DNA of 64,000 nt from Uloborus plumipes (taxonomy: Eukaryota > Arthropoda > Arachnida > Araneae > Uloboridae): assembly GCA_038373865.1 (NCBI GenBank), contig JAXGGA010006467.1, positions 1 through 64,000 on the forward strand, written 5' to 3'. The notes under the pieces were generated by a model. It was not told the origin of the DNA, searched no databases, and saw only the letters and a list, made by a program, of their open reading frames with translations. This document shows, piece by piece, positions 47,220 through 60,345 of this stretch (positions within the stretch are counted from its first letter, which is position 1; every line of letters begins with the position of its first letter). The position numbers and the translations under genes were made by a program.

Positions 47220-47520
47220 GGTAAAACTTTCCGCGCATTTACGCATGCGTCAGGTCTTCTCTGATCTTACGAAAATAGAGGTGTTAGGTAAAAAAAAAGA
47301 ATAAGGGCAAGAATAGTAAGAAGCATTTTGAGCCGAATCAAACAACGTGAGACGATGCGAATTTCAAATACATAGTTTAGTTGAATATGTCAAAAGGATA
47401 GGAAATGCAAGTTTTAAATTGAAAACTTCGGATAATTACCACCCATAACCCATCTACCCCTTTTTAAGTGGAACTAATCGCGAGTGCCAGGCGCGGCTTT
47501 CACGGACGGACAGTACAAAG
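47220..47520 (-). repeat. Dispersed repeat, inverted partner of 51790-52092
   Basis: GCGTCAGGTCTTCTCTGATC, AAGCATTTTGAGCCGAATCA, TGCAAGTTTTAAATTGAAAA and CACGGACGGACAGTA occur inverted and in order at 51790-52092. The repeat is about 300 bases with roughly four fifths of positions matching by eye. The class is unknown. Confidence 0.55.
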
Positions 47521-47689
47521 TAAGGAAACATGATACACAAATGCATTTTATGAAAATCACAAAAAAATGATATGGATTTCTTAGTGTTGTTTCGTGCCAT
47601 CTAATCTGGCAATTGGGCTACCCTGCTTCACGTTTTCAATTGTACCGTAATTTAGGGTGAAGTTCTACTTCCACGGTGCTTGCATACTA

Positions 47690-47860
47690 TAGGTACCCGT
47701 TAAAAGGGAAGGCAACTTTTCACAGCACAACAACTTATACACGAAAAAGAAGGAAAAGTACAGGGAAAAAAAAGCAAACCCAGACACAAGCCTGTGAATC
47801 GAACCCGGGACTCATCCGATCCGGTCAGACTACTCTAACCACTAGGCAAGGTGGCCGGCT
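47690..47860 (-). repeat. tRNA-derived SINE fragment
   Basis: Minus strand from 47860: a tRNA-like head with TAGTGGTTAGAGTAGTCTGA (box A) and CCGGGTTCGATTCAC (box B), then an A-rich body. The anticodon arm does not fold well, so it is not a tRNA gene. The distal boundary is approximate. Confidence 0.55.
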
Positions 47861-47864
47861 ACGG

Positions 47865-49407
47865 ATTTCTTATGACATAACAATACACTAACAAATGCAT
47901 TTAAAGAACACGATAGCATAAAAAAAGAGCATTCACATGTGTTGTAAAAACTCGCGTTTGTGTGAAGTAAACAAGAAGTAATTGAATACCGAAAATATGT
48001 AAGCATTTAAAGAACAGCATAATATGTGAAAAACTTGCGGTATTAGACTTATTGGTTTACATGTCGTTCTTGGCTCCCTTACCTTATATTACTTTCTTAG
48101 AAAGTATACAAATTTGAAAAATCTTGGTAAAACCAATCTAAAAATAACCTTTTTCAGAAATGTTTGAAGTTTAAATAACTTGGGTTGAAAACATAAATAA
48201 ATAAAGTTATTACATGCAAAACTTTTTAACGATAATCCTTTAAATTATGTATGAAGAAATTTAAATTCTACAACCCACGTAACAAAACTCTGAAAAAAAT
48301 ATCGTCTACAGCTTTAAAAATGCAAATGCTGAGTTACGCATAAATGTTTTAAAAAATACATTTTTTCGTTACATGAAAAAATCTTGCAAAACATATACTA
48401 AGCTAATTATGTAATCGTATAACTAACGCATGTTTTTTCTTACTAAATCATTCGAAAAACAGCAATACATACCATGTCACGTGGGAACCTTTATTGCACG
48501 ACATTACATACTTTGTTACGCTATAGATTTTTTTTAAAAAATTTATGCGTTTAAAGTTATCTTTAATGATACACAATTAAGGCATGAAATATTATATCGA
48601 CAATAAGCTACTTGATTGTAAATCTCTTACATTACTGCAAATTTTAATTTCATCAGAATGAAAGTTTAAAGTAGGGGGAAAAGGGGCATAGTGTTAAAAT
48701 TTGAGTTAGATTAGAGTTGTTGTTTTTTTCAAACTGAATTGACATGAAATTTGTAATATAACTTGAAAGTTACAGCACATAAACATAACATAATTTATTG
48801 AATCATATGACTTGCGTTGAAATGTTATTTTATTTCTTTTCTGCAAATTTTCCTTTAAATAAAAATAAAAAATCATATCTTTGCCTCAAACCATTAGGCG
48901 AAGTAATGATTAAATATTTTTCTAATGATAAATGTTCTATTTTGTTGTTAAAAAGATGTTTTTTCTAATATAGAAAAAAAAAACTAGTAAATGAAATAAT
49001 AATTAAGTAGATTTTGAAAAGACATATATGAACGAATGAAGGAGTATATCAATCTTCAGATGAATTAGGGAACGGTGAATAAATAAGAGATCGGATTGAT
49101 AAACAAATGTTTGAAAATTAATTAATAAATGAATAAATTAATGAACGTGTAAATACTTTTATAAATTAATGACTAAAAAATATTTATATTCTACTTTGCC
49201 GCGTTCACTGTGCCTTGCATGCACTTATCACACAACTTGCACTATAATATTACACTCAAAATATGTCTACCATTAAACACACACTTCACTAAACACTGTA
49301 GTTTTTAATAATTATTTAAAGTGCTGCTTACGAATACGTAAAATGAAATAAAGACTTTTTTTTTTAAGTACTAGACAATGTTATGGTATTACTATAAAAT
49401 TAGATAA
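47865..49407. other. Intergenic, nothing recognised
   Basis: AT-rich, no gene; nothing repeated that I can see. Confidence 0.4.
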
Positions 49408-49409
49408 TA

Positions 49410-49769
49410 CACTGTAAAAAATGAATATTTTTTACACAGTTTAATGCAGCTAATTTTACAGTAATTTTACAGTAATAAACTGTAAAATTGCTAATTTACA
49501 GTTTATTACTAAGCATTTTACAGTTTTAAACTGGAATCTCTGCTGCCAGTATTACACGGTTGTTTTAACAGCAAGATACAGCTAATTTTATGGTGATAAA
49601 CTGCAACATTGCTAATTTTACAGTAATAAACTGTAAATTTACTAGTTTTACAGTAATAATCTGTAAAATAGCTAGTTTTACAGTTTATTACTGCGCTTTT
49701 ACAGTTTTAAACTTAAACCTCTGCTTTCAATATACTACTGTAAAAAAAAACAACTTATTTTTTGCAGTA
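49410..49769 (+). mobile_element. ACTGTAAAA-type MITE, copy 2 (dimeric)
   Basis: Starts CACTGTAAAAAATGAATATT after TA and ends with the mirrored CTACTGTAAAAAAAAACAAC...GCAGT before TA. It has two half-units, each ending in a TTTTAAACTGGAATCTCTGC- or TTTTAAACTTAAACCTCTGC-like phrase. Confidence 0.65.
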
Positions 49770-49954
49770 TAGCTTGTATTATAATATATCTTGATATATA
49801 GATTGAACTGTTTCTGACCTAAATCAACAAAATGTCTGATAACACAGTTAAAATAATGCCAGGCTCGTGTGGTGAAGCAAAAACAGTAAAATATTTTACA
49901 CTTTTTTTTGTTCCGCTGTTTCAACTTACTTCCTCAAATCCCTCGTTAAACTTT

Positions 49955-49987
49955 ACGCGCGCACACACGCACATGCACACACACAGA
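49955..49987 (+). repeat. Short CA-rich microsatellite
   Basis: Imperfect (CA)n with GCGC and ATG interruptions. Confidence 0.6.
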
Positions 49988-50027
49988 GTTTCCAGTTGTT
50001 TATTTATTTTTTAATCAAATAAAAATA

Positions 50028-50338
50028 CACTGTAAAAAATGAATGTTGTTTTTACAGTATAATACAGCTACTTTTATAGTAATAAACAGCAAAATAGCGA
50101 ATTTTACAGCACTAAACTAAATTGTTAATTTTATAAAAATAAACTGCAAAATAGCGAATTTTTCAGCACTAAATTAAAATTGTTAATTTTGGAGTAATAA
50201 ACTGTAAAATTTCTAACTTTACTGTAAGAAACTGTAAAATTGCTATTTTACAATTTATTACTGTACATTTTACAGTTTTAAATTGAAACTTCGGCTGCCT
50301 GTAGTATACTGTTCAAACAGCAGTTCATTTTAGCAGAG
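50028..50338 (+). mobile_element. ACTGTAAAA-type MITE, copy 3 (single unit)
   Basis: TA-flanked. Starts CACTGTAAAAAATGAATGTT and ends in a decayed mirror (TATACTGTTCAAACAGCAGT). Unlike the other copies, it has only one closing TTTTAAATTGAAACTTCGGC phrase. Confidence 0.6.
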
Positions 50339-50340
50339 TA

Positions 50341-51058
50341 TAAAAGGATCACAAAAAACTTTTGATTAACAATACGCTATGATGATGTAGGAGAATCTTA
50401 AAAATTCCCGTTGCTGTAGTTCAGCTCTTAGAAAACTGACACGAATGGTTTACAAACTGTTACCATGAGTTTGGATTTTGTGGGATAGAAACATCTTTTT
50501 TTTTCTCCAAATCCTTACTCGTTAATGAGATGGTAACACATGCTGCAGAAATAAGTGATACATTTATTTCCCACGTCCACTAAACTTTTAGAGAGAACAG
50601 CTGTTACTTTAATTATGGTTCTTGGAAAATGTTTTATTGATGCTTCTTCAGGAATTTTAGTCAACGAAGGAAAGTAATAACTCATATAACACTTTCTCAG
50701 ATTCAGCTACAAATGCGCTTTTGTAAGAGGATTGAAAACAATACACAGCTTTGAAAATAACGTTTTTTTTTCAGTTTTAATCGAACTGTTTTATTTGTAA
50801 GAGTAGTAAAAACATTCACAAGGTGTTAGGTCAAATAGGAAACTTAAACATAATGACAAGCTTCGTTTTTAATTTTAAACATTAAAAGAGACATTTCTAA
50901 AAGAATGATTAAAAAATTGCTTTTTGGATATTAAGATTATTCTACAGTAGCTACTGATTATGGTTTTGCTGAAAACATTTAATTCGTTTTTTATCAATTT
51001 TACTGTACAAAAATCTTTATTGTATTTACTATATTCAGAGCTGTTAAATTTATGCAGT
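50341..51058. other. Intergenic, nothing recognised
   Basis: No gene or paired repeats seen. Confidence 0.35.
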
Positions 51059-51091
51059 CTTTTATTTATTTATTTATTTATTTATTTATTG
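51059..51091 (+). repeat. (TTTA)n microsatellite
   Basis: About eight perfect TTTA units next to the left end of a MITE. Confidence 0.8.
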
Positions 51092-51098
51092 TTCTTAT

Positions 51099-51339
51099 TG
51101 AAGGGCCAGGGGGAAAAAAGATGAAAGTGACCAAACAGCGATTTCGAGAAAAACGAAGAACAAAGTTTGATTTCTCGTAACTCCTTGTGTAGTTTTTCGA
51201 GTTTTCATGCACATTTCGGTCGCTTCTCATCTTTTGTTGTTCTACCAGATGATACTAGTCCTTCATAACCCCTCGATAGCTCTAACATCTCAAAATTGAT
51301 TAAAAAGTGATTTTCATCTTTTTTCCCCCTGGCCCTTCA
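51099..51339. mobile_element. Young TIR MITE (241 bp) with perfect 28-bp ends
   Basis: TGAAGGGCCAGGGGGAAAAA with AGATGAAA is exactly mirrored at 51312-51339. Flanked by TAT on both sides (51096-51098, 51340-51342). A 3-base duplication fits PIF/Harbinger-type or similar elements. The interior has no coding capacity. Confidence 0.7.
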
Positions 51340-51342
51340 TAT

Positions 51343-51789
51343 AGTTTCACAACTCTAATGTCATAATAAGGTATCTGGAAAAGTACATTGTTTAAATATG
51401 CTCGAGTTTGCATGGCACTAAAATTCTTAGATAATCTGATTGGGTTGGAATAAATCGCGTGCTCAATGCTAGCAAATCCATAACCCTCATTCTACGCTAA
51501 TAGTGGTCTGTACAAATTTAATCAGTCATGGCATAAAAATTTCCATCACAAGTCATTACCTCCTAGTATGGCCAATGAGGGTTTATCATTTCCTGGTTTG
51601 GATTAAAAGGCTAAACCTGTCTATAGGCAGCACTTCAGTTAGTTGTTTGAGCTAAGTTTGAATTCAATCCAATGGTATGTTCGTAATTACGCGAAAGCAG
51701 CGGTTTATCCTTCATATCCGGTAGTTTGTTTCACGTAAACTCGATTTTCCGAATAGTGTTGTGTTAAATAATAACAACATATTACCGAA
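51343..51789. other. Intergenic, nothing recognised
   Basis: No gene or paired repeats seen. Confidence 0.35.
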
Positions 51790-52092
51790 ATACTGCCCGT
51801 CCGAGAAAGTCGCAAGTAGCACTCGCGAAACGTTCCATTTTAAAAAGGGGTGATGGGTTGTCCGCGGGAACTTTCCGAAGTTTTCAATTTAAAACTTGCA
51901 TTTGCTATTCCTTTGACACATTCAATTAAACTATGTATTGGAAATTAGCATCCTTCTATACGTTGTTTGATACGGCTCAAAATGCTTTTTATTTTTCTTC
52001 CCCTTATTGTTATCTTTCCCATCACCCCTATTTTGGTAAGGTCAGAGAAGACCTCACGCAAGCGTAAATATGCAGAAGATTTTACTTACGAA
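51790..52092 (+). repeat. Dispersed repeat, inverted partner of 47220-47520
   Basis: Reverse complement of the earlier copy, with several indels. A small frame at 51982-52158 that begins with a hydrophobic stretch lies mostly inside it and has no counterpart frame in the other copy. Confidence 0.55.
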
Positions 52093-54914
52093 AATCAGAC
52101 AGTAAATAGCTTTATGCACTTCACTTCAAGTAGTGCTCTTCTGCATACTATATGTTGAATTAAGTAGGCTAAAAAAATTTTTTGAGATGTAGACTAAGTA
52201 ATTTTTGCTTACTACATATGCGAAAAAGTGTTTTTTTCTGATAAAATCAATAACATAAATTCAACCTGTAGAGCACACCCTGAGAATGGGCGCAATAACT
52301 ATAGGTGGAAAGCAAGATTAGTGGTGGAAATTCTAAAAATTGATTAATATACTGCAAGAAAAGTAAAACATAAATACATTTTTACGTAATGAAAGTACAC
52401 ACAGTAAGTACACGCGGGAAAAGGTTGGTGGCAGGGAATTTACTATAAACTTAATGATTACTTTATAAATACTAACTAACGTTACTAATAACTAGCAGAA
52501 TTGGTTTCAAGACATAATTTCCCGAGCTTCACTAACTAAATTTAATTTGATTTTTAGACGAAAGCAATACAGTTGCATGAAGATAAATCCCCCCCCCTTT
52601 TTTTGTTTTGTACTGTAGGGTTACAATCATAAAATCCTCAGTTATTTATTCAAAGAATTAAGTATAAACATATTAATTCTATATCTCAAGTCCATTATCT
52701 ATTATTCTATTGTGGATTTTTAGTTATGATCGCAGTGCTACTTCAACATCAAAAGACGTTATTATTTACGTTCGTATTTTATGAGAGCACATGGAGAGGA
52801 AAGGGGTGGAGGGCATGATGAAAATTCTGATTAAAACTTGCGTCACTAGTACTAAAAGGTTGAGAACCATTAGCTTTGAAGACATGACTTTCTTTTACAA
52901 AATGTATTAATTTTTAATATCTTTTAGAAGGAATTTGAAAAATGTATTCCTCATAAATGTGTTAAGTATTCTAAATTAGTGAACCTTGAAATAAGAAGGA
53001 ACCTTATATATTTTCCAATACGGGGTAAAAGATTAAAGTTGATGTTAAATATAAATTTCATTTATGTTTTTCAAATGATCAAAACCCATACTGTAACCGT
53101 AAATGTCAAATTTTTGTTATTGGTTTAACGATGATATTAATATAACATAACTTTGTAAACAAACTTTTAAAAATTATCCAAATATGTAGTTGATCCTGAT
53201 ACGGGATTAGAAACTTTTTTAGTAAGATAAAGGAAAAGCTTTCTTTCATAAAGTGATCTGTAACTAGCTAATAATAATCATAAAAGGTAGAAAATTTGAT
53301 TAAAAACTGAGAAACTGCGTTGCAAGATCGCATTGTAATAGTTTGAAAAAATAAAATGTAAGTTTTGCATTGTGATACAGATATTTATATTACAAAAATA
53401 AGTAAATTAAAATATGAGAAGTTAATGCCACTTTTAATGCAGCAAAATTTTAATATAAAAGCACTACATACAAACAGTAAGGTGCATAGCACCCACGCAG
53501 CCCCCGTGTCTCAGGAGGGGGCGCACGAGGTTAAGGGCACACGATTCAGGAAAATAGCACTATGGAAATTACAAGGGGAAAATATTTATCATATTTTAAT
53601 AAGGGGGGTGCACTTATATATCTTGCAGGAGGGGGGTGCACCTGAGTCTATTTATGCTACTGCTAATCAACTACATTTTTAAAAGCTGAAAAATATTCCT
53701 GGATTTTTTTCATTTTAATTAATTTTTTTTAAAAGGATTGAAATATACGAAAACAGTAAAGACCATAAAATGTATTAATTTCATAGCTCTAAGAAGAGCA
53801 GAACTCTAAGAATTTAATGGAAGTGATCCGGGAAATAAAAGATATGCACTATTTTGTTTTTAAAAATTTGAAAGGTTTAACATTTGGAAGAAGCACAAAT
53901 ATCATCAAATGTAGTACTTAAACTTTTTCAAATACACTTTTTTCCCTATTTTAAGGTACAAAGCATGAAATTACCCTTGACAAAATGTTGAGGCTTCTTT
54001 ATAATTTTCAATGTGTGGAATATGCTTTGTGAAAAACTACCTCTGAATCGATGTATAATTCTTAATTATTAACAAAAACCTGTTTATATGCATTTAAGTA
54101 CATTTTAAATAGCTTTTTAGCGAGTAAAATATGATGAAAAGAGATAATGAGAAAGAATAGACTTACTTCTCTAAGAAAAAAAACTTTCAATAACGTGAAT
54201 CTTCTTTTTTTCATTTAAGGTATTTCTCATTGTTAACAAATAAAACATGCAAGAATTGCAGAACAACTTTTGTGAAAGTTTCTTTTTACTTGAAAAGAGT
54301 TTTAAAAATCATCTCTCGCTATTTCAAAGGGAATCATACTCATTTCCAGTGCTTCAGAGAGTGCTGGTAAATTGAAGCAGGAAAGATGCTTGAAGAAGAA
54401 AGGATTAGAAGAAAATGGGGAGTTCTACAGAGATGAGTGTTATTATCGACTGATTTTGTGGAGAGAGGGAAGGGATTGCTCCTCGGATAGGTGGCGTTAG
54501 TAATACTTGGCCAAACAAACTTTTGGAAATATTAGATCTTCGAACTTATGTTGTTAAGGAGTTTTTTTCATACACTAATAAACCATTCGTTATTAACATG
54601 CGAAAAAAAATCTGCATTTGTTAGGAATTTAATAGTTTTTAAAAAAAGCGCTGTTGTTGTAATTTTACTGCTATTTATTTTGTAGAAAATTTCATAATTT
54701 TGGAATCGTGCTTACAGATGTTGCACTGATGGGAAGAAAATTTAATTTTGATCAGTCGTATATTTTTTCTTAAAGGTAACGGAAATAAATAAACTTGACA
54801 TCAAAGTTTACTTATTCATTTCCTGATAAGAAATACAAGTTTATTAGACAATTGCAATGAAGGCTTACCATACTAAACTATGCATTTACGGAACTGCAAG
54901 TTCACATATTACTG
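52093..54914. other. Intergenic, nothing recognised
   Basis: AT-rich apart from a G-rich patch at 53500-53645 with GGGGGGTGCAC repeated twice. The frame 53365-53682 spans this patch and is not a recognisable protein. Confidence 0.35.
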
Positions 54915-55323
54915 CACTGTAAAAAAATGAATGTTGTTTTTACAGTAGACTACAGCTAATTTTATAGTTTTAAACTGTAAAAATTGCTAATTTTAGAGTA
55001 ATAAACTGTCAAATTTCTTATTTTACAGTACTAAACTGTAAAATTGATCATTTTACAGTAATAAACTGTGAAATTACTAATCTTAGTTTATTACTGTGCA
55101 TTTTACACTTTTAAACTGGAACCTCTGCTGCCAGTATTATACTGTTGTTTTCACAGTATAATTCAGCTACATTTTACGGCAATAAACTGTAAAAGTTCTA
55201 ACTTTACAGTAAGGAACTGTAAAATTGCTAGTTTTAGTTTATTACTGTGCATTTTACAGTTTTAAATTGGAACCTCGGCTGCCAGTATTATACTGTAAAA
55301 ACAACAGTTCATTTTTTGCAGTG
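54915..55323 (+). mobile_element. ACTGTAAAA-type MITE, copy 4 (dimeric, longest)
   Basis: Starts CACTGTAAAAAAATGAATGT and ends TATACTGTAAAAACAACAGT...GCAGTG before TA. Two half-units close with TTTTAAACTGGAACCTCTGC and TTTTAAATTGGAACCTCGGC. It is the best preserved copy. Confidence 0.7.
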
Positions 55324-58300
55324 TAGAGATTTTTTTTTCTATGCTTCAAATTCTGAAATGAAAAAAAAAAAAAAAACCAAAACCCCCTTTAAAATTTTTA
55401 TCAGTCATGCTTATTTTCGTATAGAAGGAAAGTCTCCAATAATTTATGCTGCTATGAATGCATAAGATTTCTTTTATGAGGTTATGATAGAATTTCAGCA
55501 ACATGTAGTTAAACTGCAATACACGTAAATAATCAACGTAAATAATCAAATCTCCTTTTTTTTTATCGGTGTTGAAAGACAAAAAAATAAAGATAGGAAA
55601 ACGTCATTGTTTTATTACCTGAAATGTTTTTTATTTATTTATTTTTTACCTTTCGAGCTATCATTTATTTTAAGCTTGTTTCAACGGCGTTTTACAATAA
55701 TGGTGAATAAAGACGTCCCTAAAACTGATTCCGTTACATTATTTCAAAAATATATATTTATATTATTTATTAATGTCATATTTTTATAAGTTTATTCAAT
55801 TTTTAAAATTTCACTTTGAAAAAATTTCTTTTTGTATAAAAACACATTGTATTCTAACTGCATTGCTTTGGTTTTCATATTACTTGACTACATCTTTCAC
55901 TTTAAAAAGTGAATAAATAATAGGATTTATTGATCTCCTAAGTGTAAAAAATATAAAGAAAAGAGTGGCATTGCAAAAATACATTCTATTTTTTACGGCT
56001 GCTTATCATTATTTACCCATCAGTTAAACTTTCTGAAATGTATATGTCTATTGTGTATCTTTCCTAATTTTTGTACTCCAATACTCATATTATTTATGTA
56101 GTTTTATTTTATATAAATAAGTGTTAATATATGAACAAACTAATTTAACTTTTCAGGCCGAGCATAGTTTAAGTTTATTGTTATTATTTTTCCCTTTTTT
56201 AAATTTACAAATGGTCAAATGCTTTCCTTCCTTTCATTTTTCGCTATATATTTTATTTATATAATACATTTGACTTGGTATTTCTGACTTTATTTGACCT
56301 GAAGTTCTGTGAAGTAACACTAATTTGCATAATATTAGATGATTCTAATTTGCAACCTGCCAACTGTTTTTAGAATATATTTTTATGCTGATTACAAAGA
56401 TATCTTCCGTATTATTTTCTCATGAACACATTCTCGCAATCAACCAGAGCTAATAATGAAGTATAAAAAACGTCTTCCAATTATAAAAATGTACAGGTTT
56501 TTAACAAAATAATATCTAAGAGTAAAACTTACTTTTTAATGGAATATGATAGAGCTGGCAAAAAATAGCTGCTTACTCTATTGAAAGTCTCCCTGGTAAC
56601 TTATTCTTTTGTATATTTGAAAGAAAAGTTTCTGACAATACACGAATATCTTATTTGTCTCTATTAGTACATTTCGAGCCAAGTTTTCAAAACTAAAATA
56701 GACACATTGCCCAGTATTGGTGCAGCTGCCTTAATGAGCTAACAGTTTAACGGATATATTCTTTATTAAATAGAAATGCTACTGCTTCCTAACAGGAGTT
56801 TTTATAAAATTAAAACTAAGTACAGTGAATATTTCATTCACTGAGCTTATACAGAAATATATCAAAAGGAACCTCTTAATCATATTGTTTTGCAAGATAT
56901 TTTTTCTTAAAGTTAGGAAAATTACAATTATCATGTAGCAAAAACATTTTGTAACATCAAATGTGGATGTGTAAGCATTTATTTTCTTCCTTATTTTCCC
57001 GTTAATTATTGAAACTTCTTGGCTAGTGTTATTCCACAAAAAGCGCGCTCAAATCTCAATGCCTTAATATATTTTGATTATTATCTTAAACATAAGATAG
57101 AAAGATTTGCCCGCATGTTTTCTGTGAGCGAATCAAACTCTTCATAAAAATTTCAGCTAAATTTTACTGCTAAATCTCAGGCGCCGGCCTGATGCATCGG
57201 ACTTTTACGGTTCACTTTATATTCATGAAAAGCTTCCTCAGCTACGATTACAAATTCCGCTCTTTTTAAACGAAGATCATTATTTTTGGCAAAGCTGCCA
57301 TATTTTTACAGCTAATTCACTTCAAAGTAGAGCATCCGTAATTTTACGTCCGTCAGAGGTTCATTTTACTGTGCTTATCCATTAACTGATGGAAATGCTC
57401 AACAAATAGGTTGTATTTATGATCCAGCCTTTGAAATGAAACGCTCTTTTCATTTTACATCTCCATCTATAGGTATTAAAATATTTAAATTTTATCATTA
57501 ATGGAATTCAGTTTTTTATTGGTTCATCCAATATATAGAAAAAGGTATACAAGCATTATATTTCAATTTCTGAAATCTTTATGCTCAATATAAGAGTCAA
57601 ATGTATCGTGAAACACAGCAAACTAAAGAAAGCATCAGAATACGTTTACGACATTAAAAAAAATACATTTCGATTACTTTTGAAATTCAGAATCACTTCT
57701 TCTTTAAACCAAAAAGTCAGTTTTATTTTTTTCATTTTTTCTTTTGTTAGATATTGGGTTCAAGATTTTTTTTAAAGTAATGGCACTAAATTGGACCCCT
57801 TAAGAACAATAGTCTTGCGCCTCTATTTAGAAAGCAAAATATAGGTGCAACATTTTGTTTCTTAAGAAATAGTTTACTATCACCAGGTTTAAGTGCACAC
57901 ACACTTGTTATAAATATCAAACTATCCATATAAATAAAACAAAGAATATGTATACGAAATTTGCAAGGTAGATACTTGGGCACCCGGGAAGGATCATAGG
58001 GAGGTTTTTGAGCGGGAAAAAAGTACCGATTCGTTCGAATTTCGAATAAAGGACTTCAAAATGGCTCCATCTAGCGAAATACTTATCGGAGCTTCTCGTT
58101 CGTGGTTTCATTTGAAAGAACGCAAAAAATACCTTTTAGGAAAGTTTCCTTCCGAAGGATTTCAAAACCACTAATCGATATCTCCACCTCCAAAAAAGAA
58201 ATGGGCATTTTTAAATTTGGAAAAATCCATTTTAAATTGGATTTATAAAAATCGTCTACACGAGCGTGAAAGAAATTAAATAGCGTGAAATAAATTATTG

Positions 58301-58466
58301 ATAACAAAAAGGTGTTGACATTTTGTTCTTGAACATAAACAAATAAAATTCTTGCTTTGGCTTTTCCTGTAGCGGGGACTTAAAAATTCTTTGGCGATTG
58401 ATTCATTTTTCGTACTGCGCAAAATGTCGACTTTAATCTAATCGGAACTTTTATAGACACGCGTTA
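55324..58466. other. Intergenic; no gene recognised
   Basis: Mostly AT-rich. A slightly GC-richer stretch at 57170-57420 (with CAGGCGCCGGCCTGATGCAT) has no coding frame. From about 57960 the sequence may be the body of the Helitron whose end is at 58522, but I cannot show this. Confidence 0.35.
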
Positions 58467-58522
58467 CTTGACATAAATTTTACTCTCAAGGTATACCGGG
58501 AAGAGCCGGGCCACGCAGCTAG
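58467..58522 (+). mobile_element. Helitron-like 3' end, copy 2
   Basis: TTGACATAAATTTTACTCTC, then AAGGTATACCGGGAAGAGCC, GGGCCACGCAG and terminal CTAG followed by T. CCGG...CCGG near the end can form the small hairpin expected about ten bases before CTRR. It aligns with 34400-34455. Confidence 0.5.
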
Positions 58523-58523
58523 T

Positions 58524-60300
58524 TTTAAATAAAACATTTTTTGAAAAGTTTCAGAAGTCCAAATTAGGAATATGTGTTCCTAAAATGGATCATTCACTTC
58601 TTAAATTGCACCGACGCAGAAAATGTCACAAAACTTTATAATTAAATGCCATAGTTGTTTTACAGGATTTGAAGGAGGTCTTTTTGTGCTTAGCAGGGCC
58701 GCTTGCCTTTGCACTATAAAGATGTATTCATATTCATTAGTGACCCTTTATCAAAAATCATATCTTTAATTTCCTCCTCATGACAAATGTCTTACTACCA
58801 GACATTCTATGATGCTTTAGGGTACGTTTTCTTTGAATTTATATGTTCTGTGTCAGCTTCAGAAAAGTCCCTAATATGAAGCACATTTCTAATTAAATGC
58901 AAATATTCTGTTCTTGAGAAAAACTACTCACAACCTTTGCCACGTTACCGCTTATGCATAAAATTTGCAAACGAGCTTGGTATTGAGGCGTGAATCTCAT
59001 TGGATGTTCTCACATAGAAGCACAATGATTGATAACACTCTTACATGCTAATAACTTTTGGGCTTTTGGAACATGTAAAAGTTTTTCTATACTTTAAATG
59101 TACAAGTACTTCTAAGTTGTGTTTTTTTTTTTTTTGTTATTCATTTATACAATCATTTTTGAAGTATTAAAAAATTTATTCATGTCTTTAATTTCTCATT
59201 TTCAACTTTGTTTAAATCTGCATTAAAAAAAAAAAAAACTTGCTTTTACTTTCTTAAAAAGTAAAACACTGAGCGTCATTGCTTGGCAATCCAAGATTAC
59301 CTCTCTTGCAACATTACGTAGCATTTTCTATCTAATTTTACAATCTGGAGCATTAATGTTAACACAGTTCAGTCTCCGATGAAGCGTTAGGATTATTATA
59401 CGTACAACTTGCCTAATTACTGTTCCTACAAGAAAACATGGCTTATACCATTATTTATGTCTCCTCATCTTTTTTTTTTTTTTTTTAATTTAATAAAACT
59501 TAAATTATAACTCCTGACCAAAAGAGGAAATAAGAAAAATAAATTAAAAAACATTGTAGTTTCTAAGAAATCTGATTCAATAAATCTTAAATATCATGCA
59601 TTTAATTTCCCAAGTAGTTCGCTAACGTAAAGTCTTAAAAGCTTTGCTTTTGTTTCTTGTTCTTAAATTCGATCACCGGGCCCATATGGAAAAATCTTTT
59701 GGTCCAATAAAAGCAAATATGCCATTTTTATTTTTATACTTGTGTCTAGTTAAGAATTAGCTCGTAAATTATTTAACGGGCATTACTATTGTAATGCCCG
59801 TTAAATAACGAAATACCGTTTTAAGTAATATTCTAAGACTTATTCCAGTTTGCAAGTCTTGTATTGTTTAACTACATTAGCCGTACTTAAAATAAGATTT
59901 TAAAAGTGTTAAAAACAAAGCACGCTATAACACAATTTTAGAGACTAATGAAATTTCATCTTCCTAGTTTGCAGACATTAAGCTATATTATGCTATTTTA
60001 TCTGAATAAACGATAAGAGAACATTCCAATAAAGGCTAGTGACTTTAATTTCTGTCGTATTAACTTGCTGTCTGAATGATGGGGGTGGGGCAATCACACA
60101 GGCCAACGATGAAAAAACTTTTTTAATGAAAATACCTTATTCTTATGTTGTTTAGGTTGCTGAATCCAAATATGATGCTTAAAAAGTTGTATCACCCACC
60201 ATTTATTCACATTTTATAGTTACATTCATGAAATAAAGAAACATTTTTAGAATTTAACAGCTTTTTCATAGTTAAGATAACATGAAAAAATAGGTCTAAT
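58524..60300. other. Intergenic with homopolymer tracts
   Basis: T-runs at 59122-59136 and 59469-59486, A-run at 59226-59239. It includes the hairpin listed at 59769-59808. No gene. Confidence 0.35.
59769..59808 (+). repeat. Perfect 18-bp stem hairpin
   Basis: TTATTTAACGGGCATTAC, loop TATT, then GTAATGCCCGTTAAATAA. The stem is perfect and stops sharply at both sides. It may be a small palindromic repeat end or a structured RNA; no further evidence. Confidence 0.6.
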
Positions 60301-60345
60301 GAACAAAGATGATGTTGGCAGCACTGCTGAAACACATGCTACAAC

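Noticed and set aside
49410..50338. CRISPR-like array from repeated ACTGTAAAA units
   Set aside because: Units are palindromic, irregular in spacing, without unique spacers, and lie inside TA-flanked MITEs of a eukaryotic genome.
51967..52158. Small frame with a hydrophobic start resembling a secreted peptide
   Set aside because: It lies mostly in a dispersed repeat (inverted copy at 47220-47520) in which the frame is not kept. There is no cysteine pattern.
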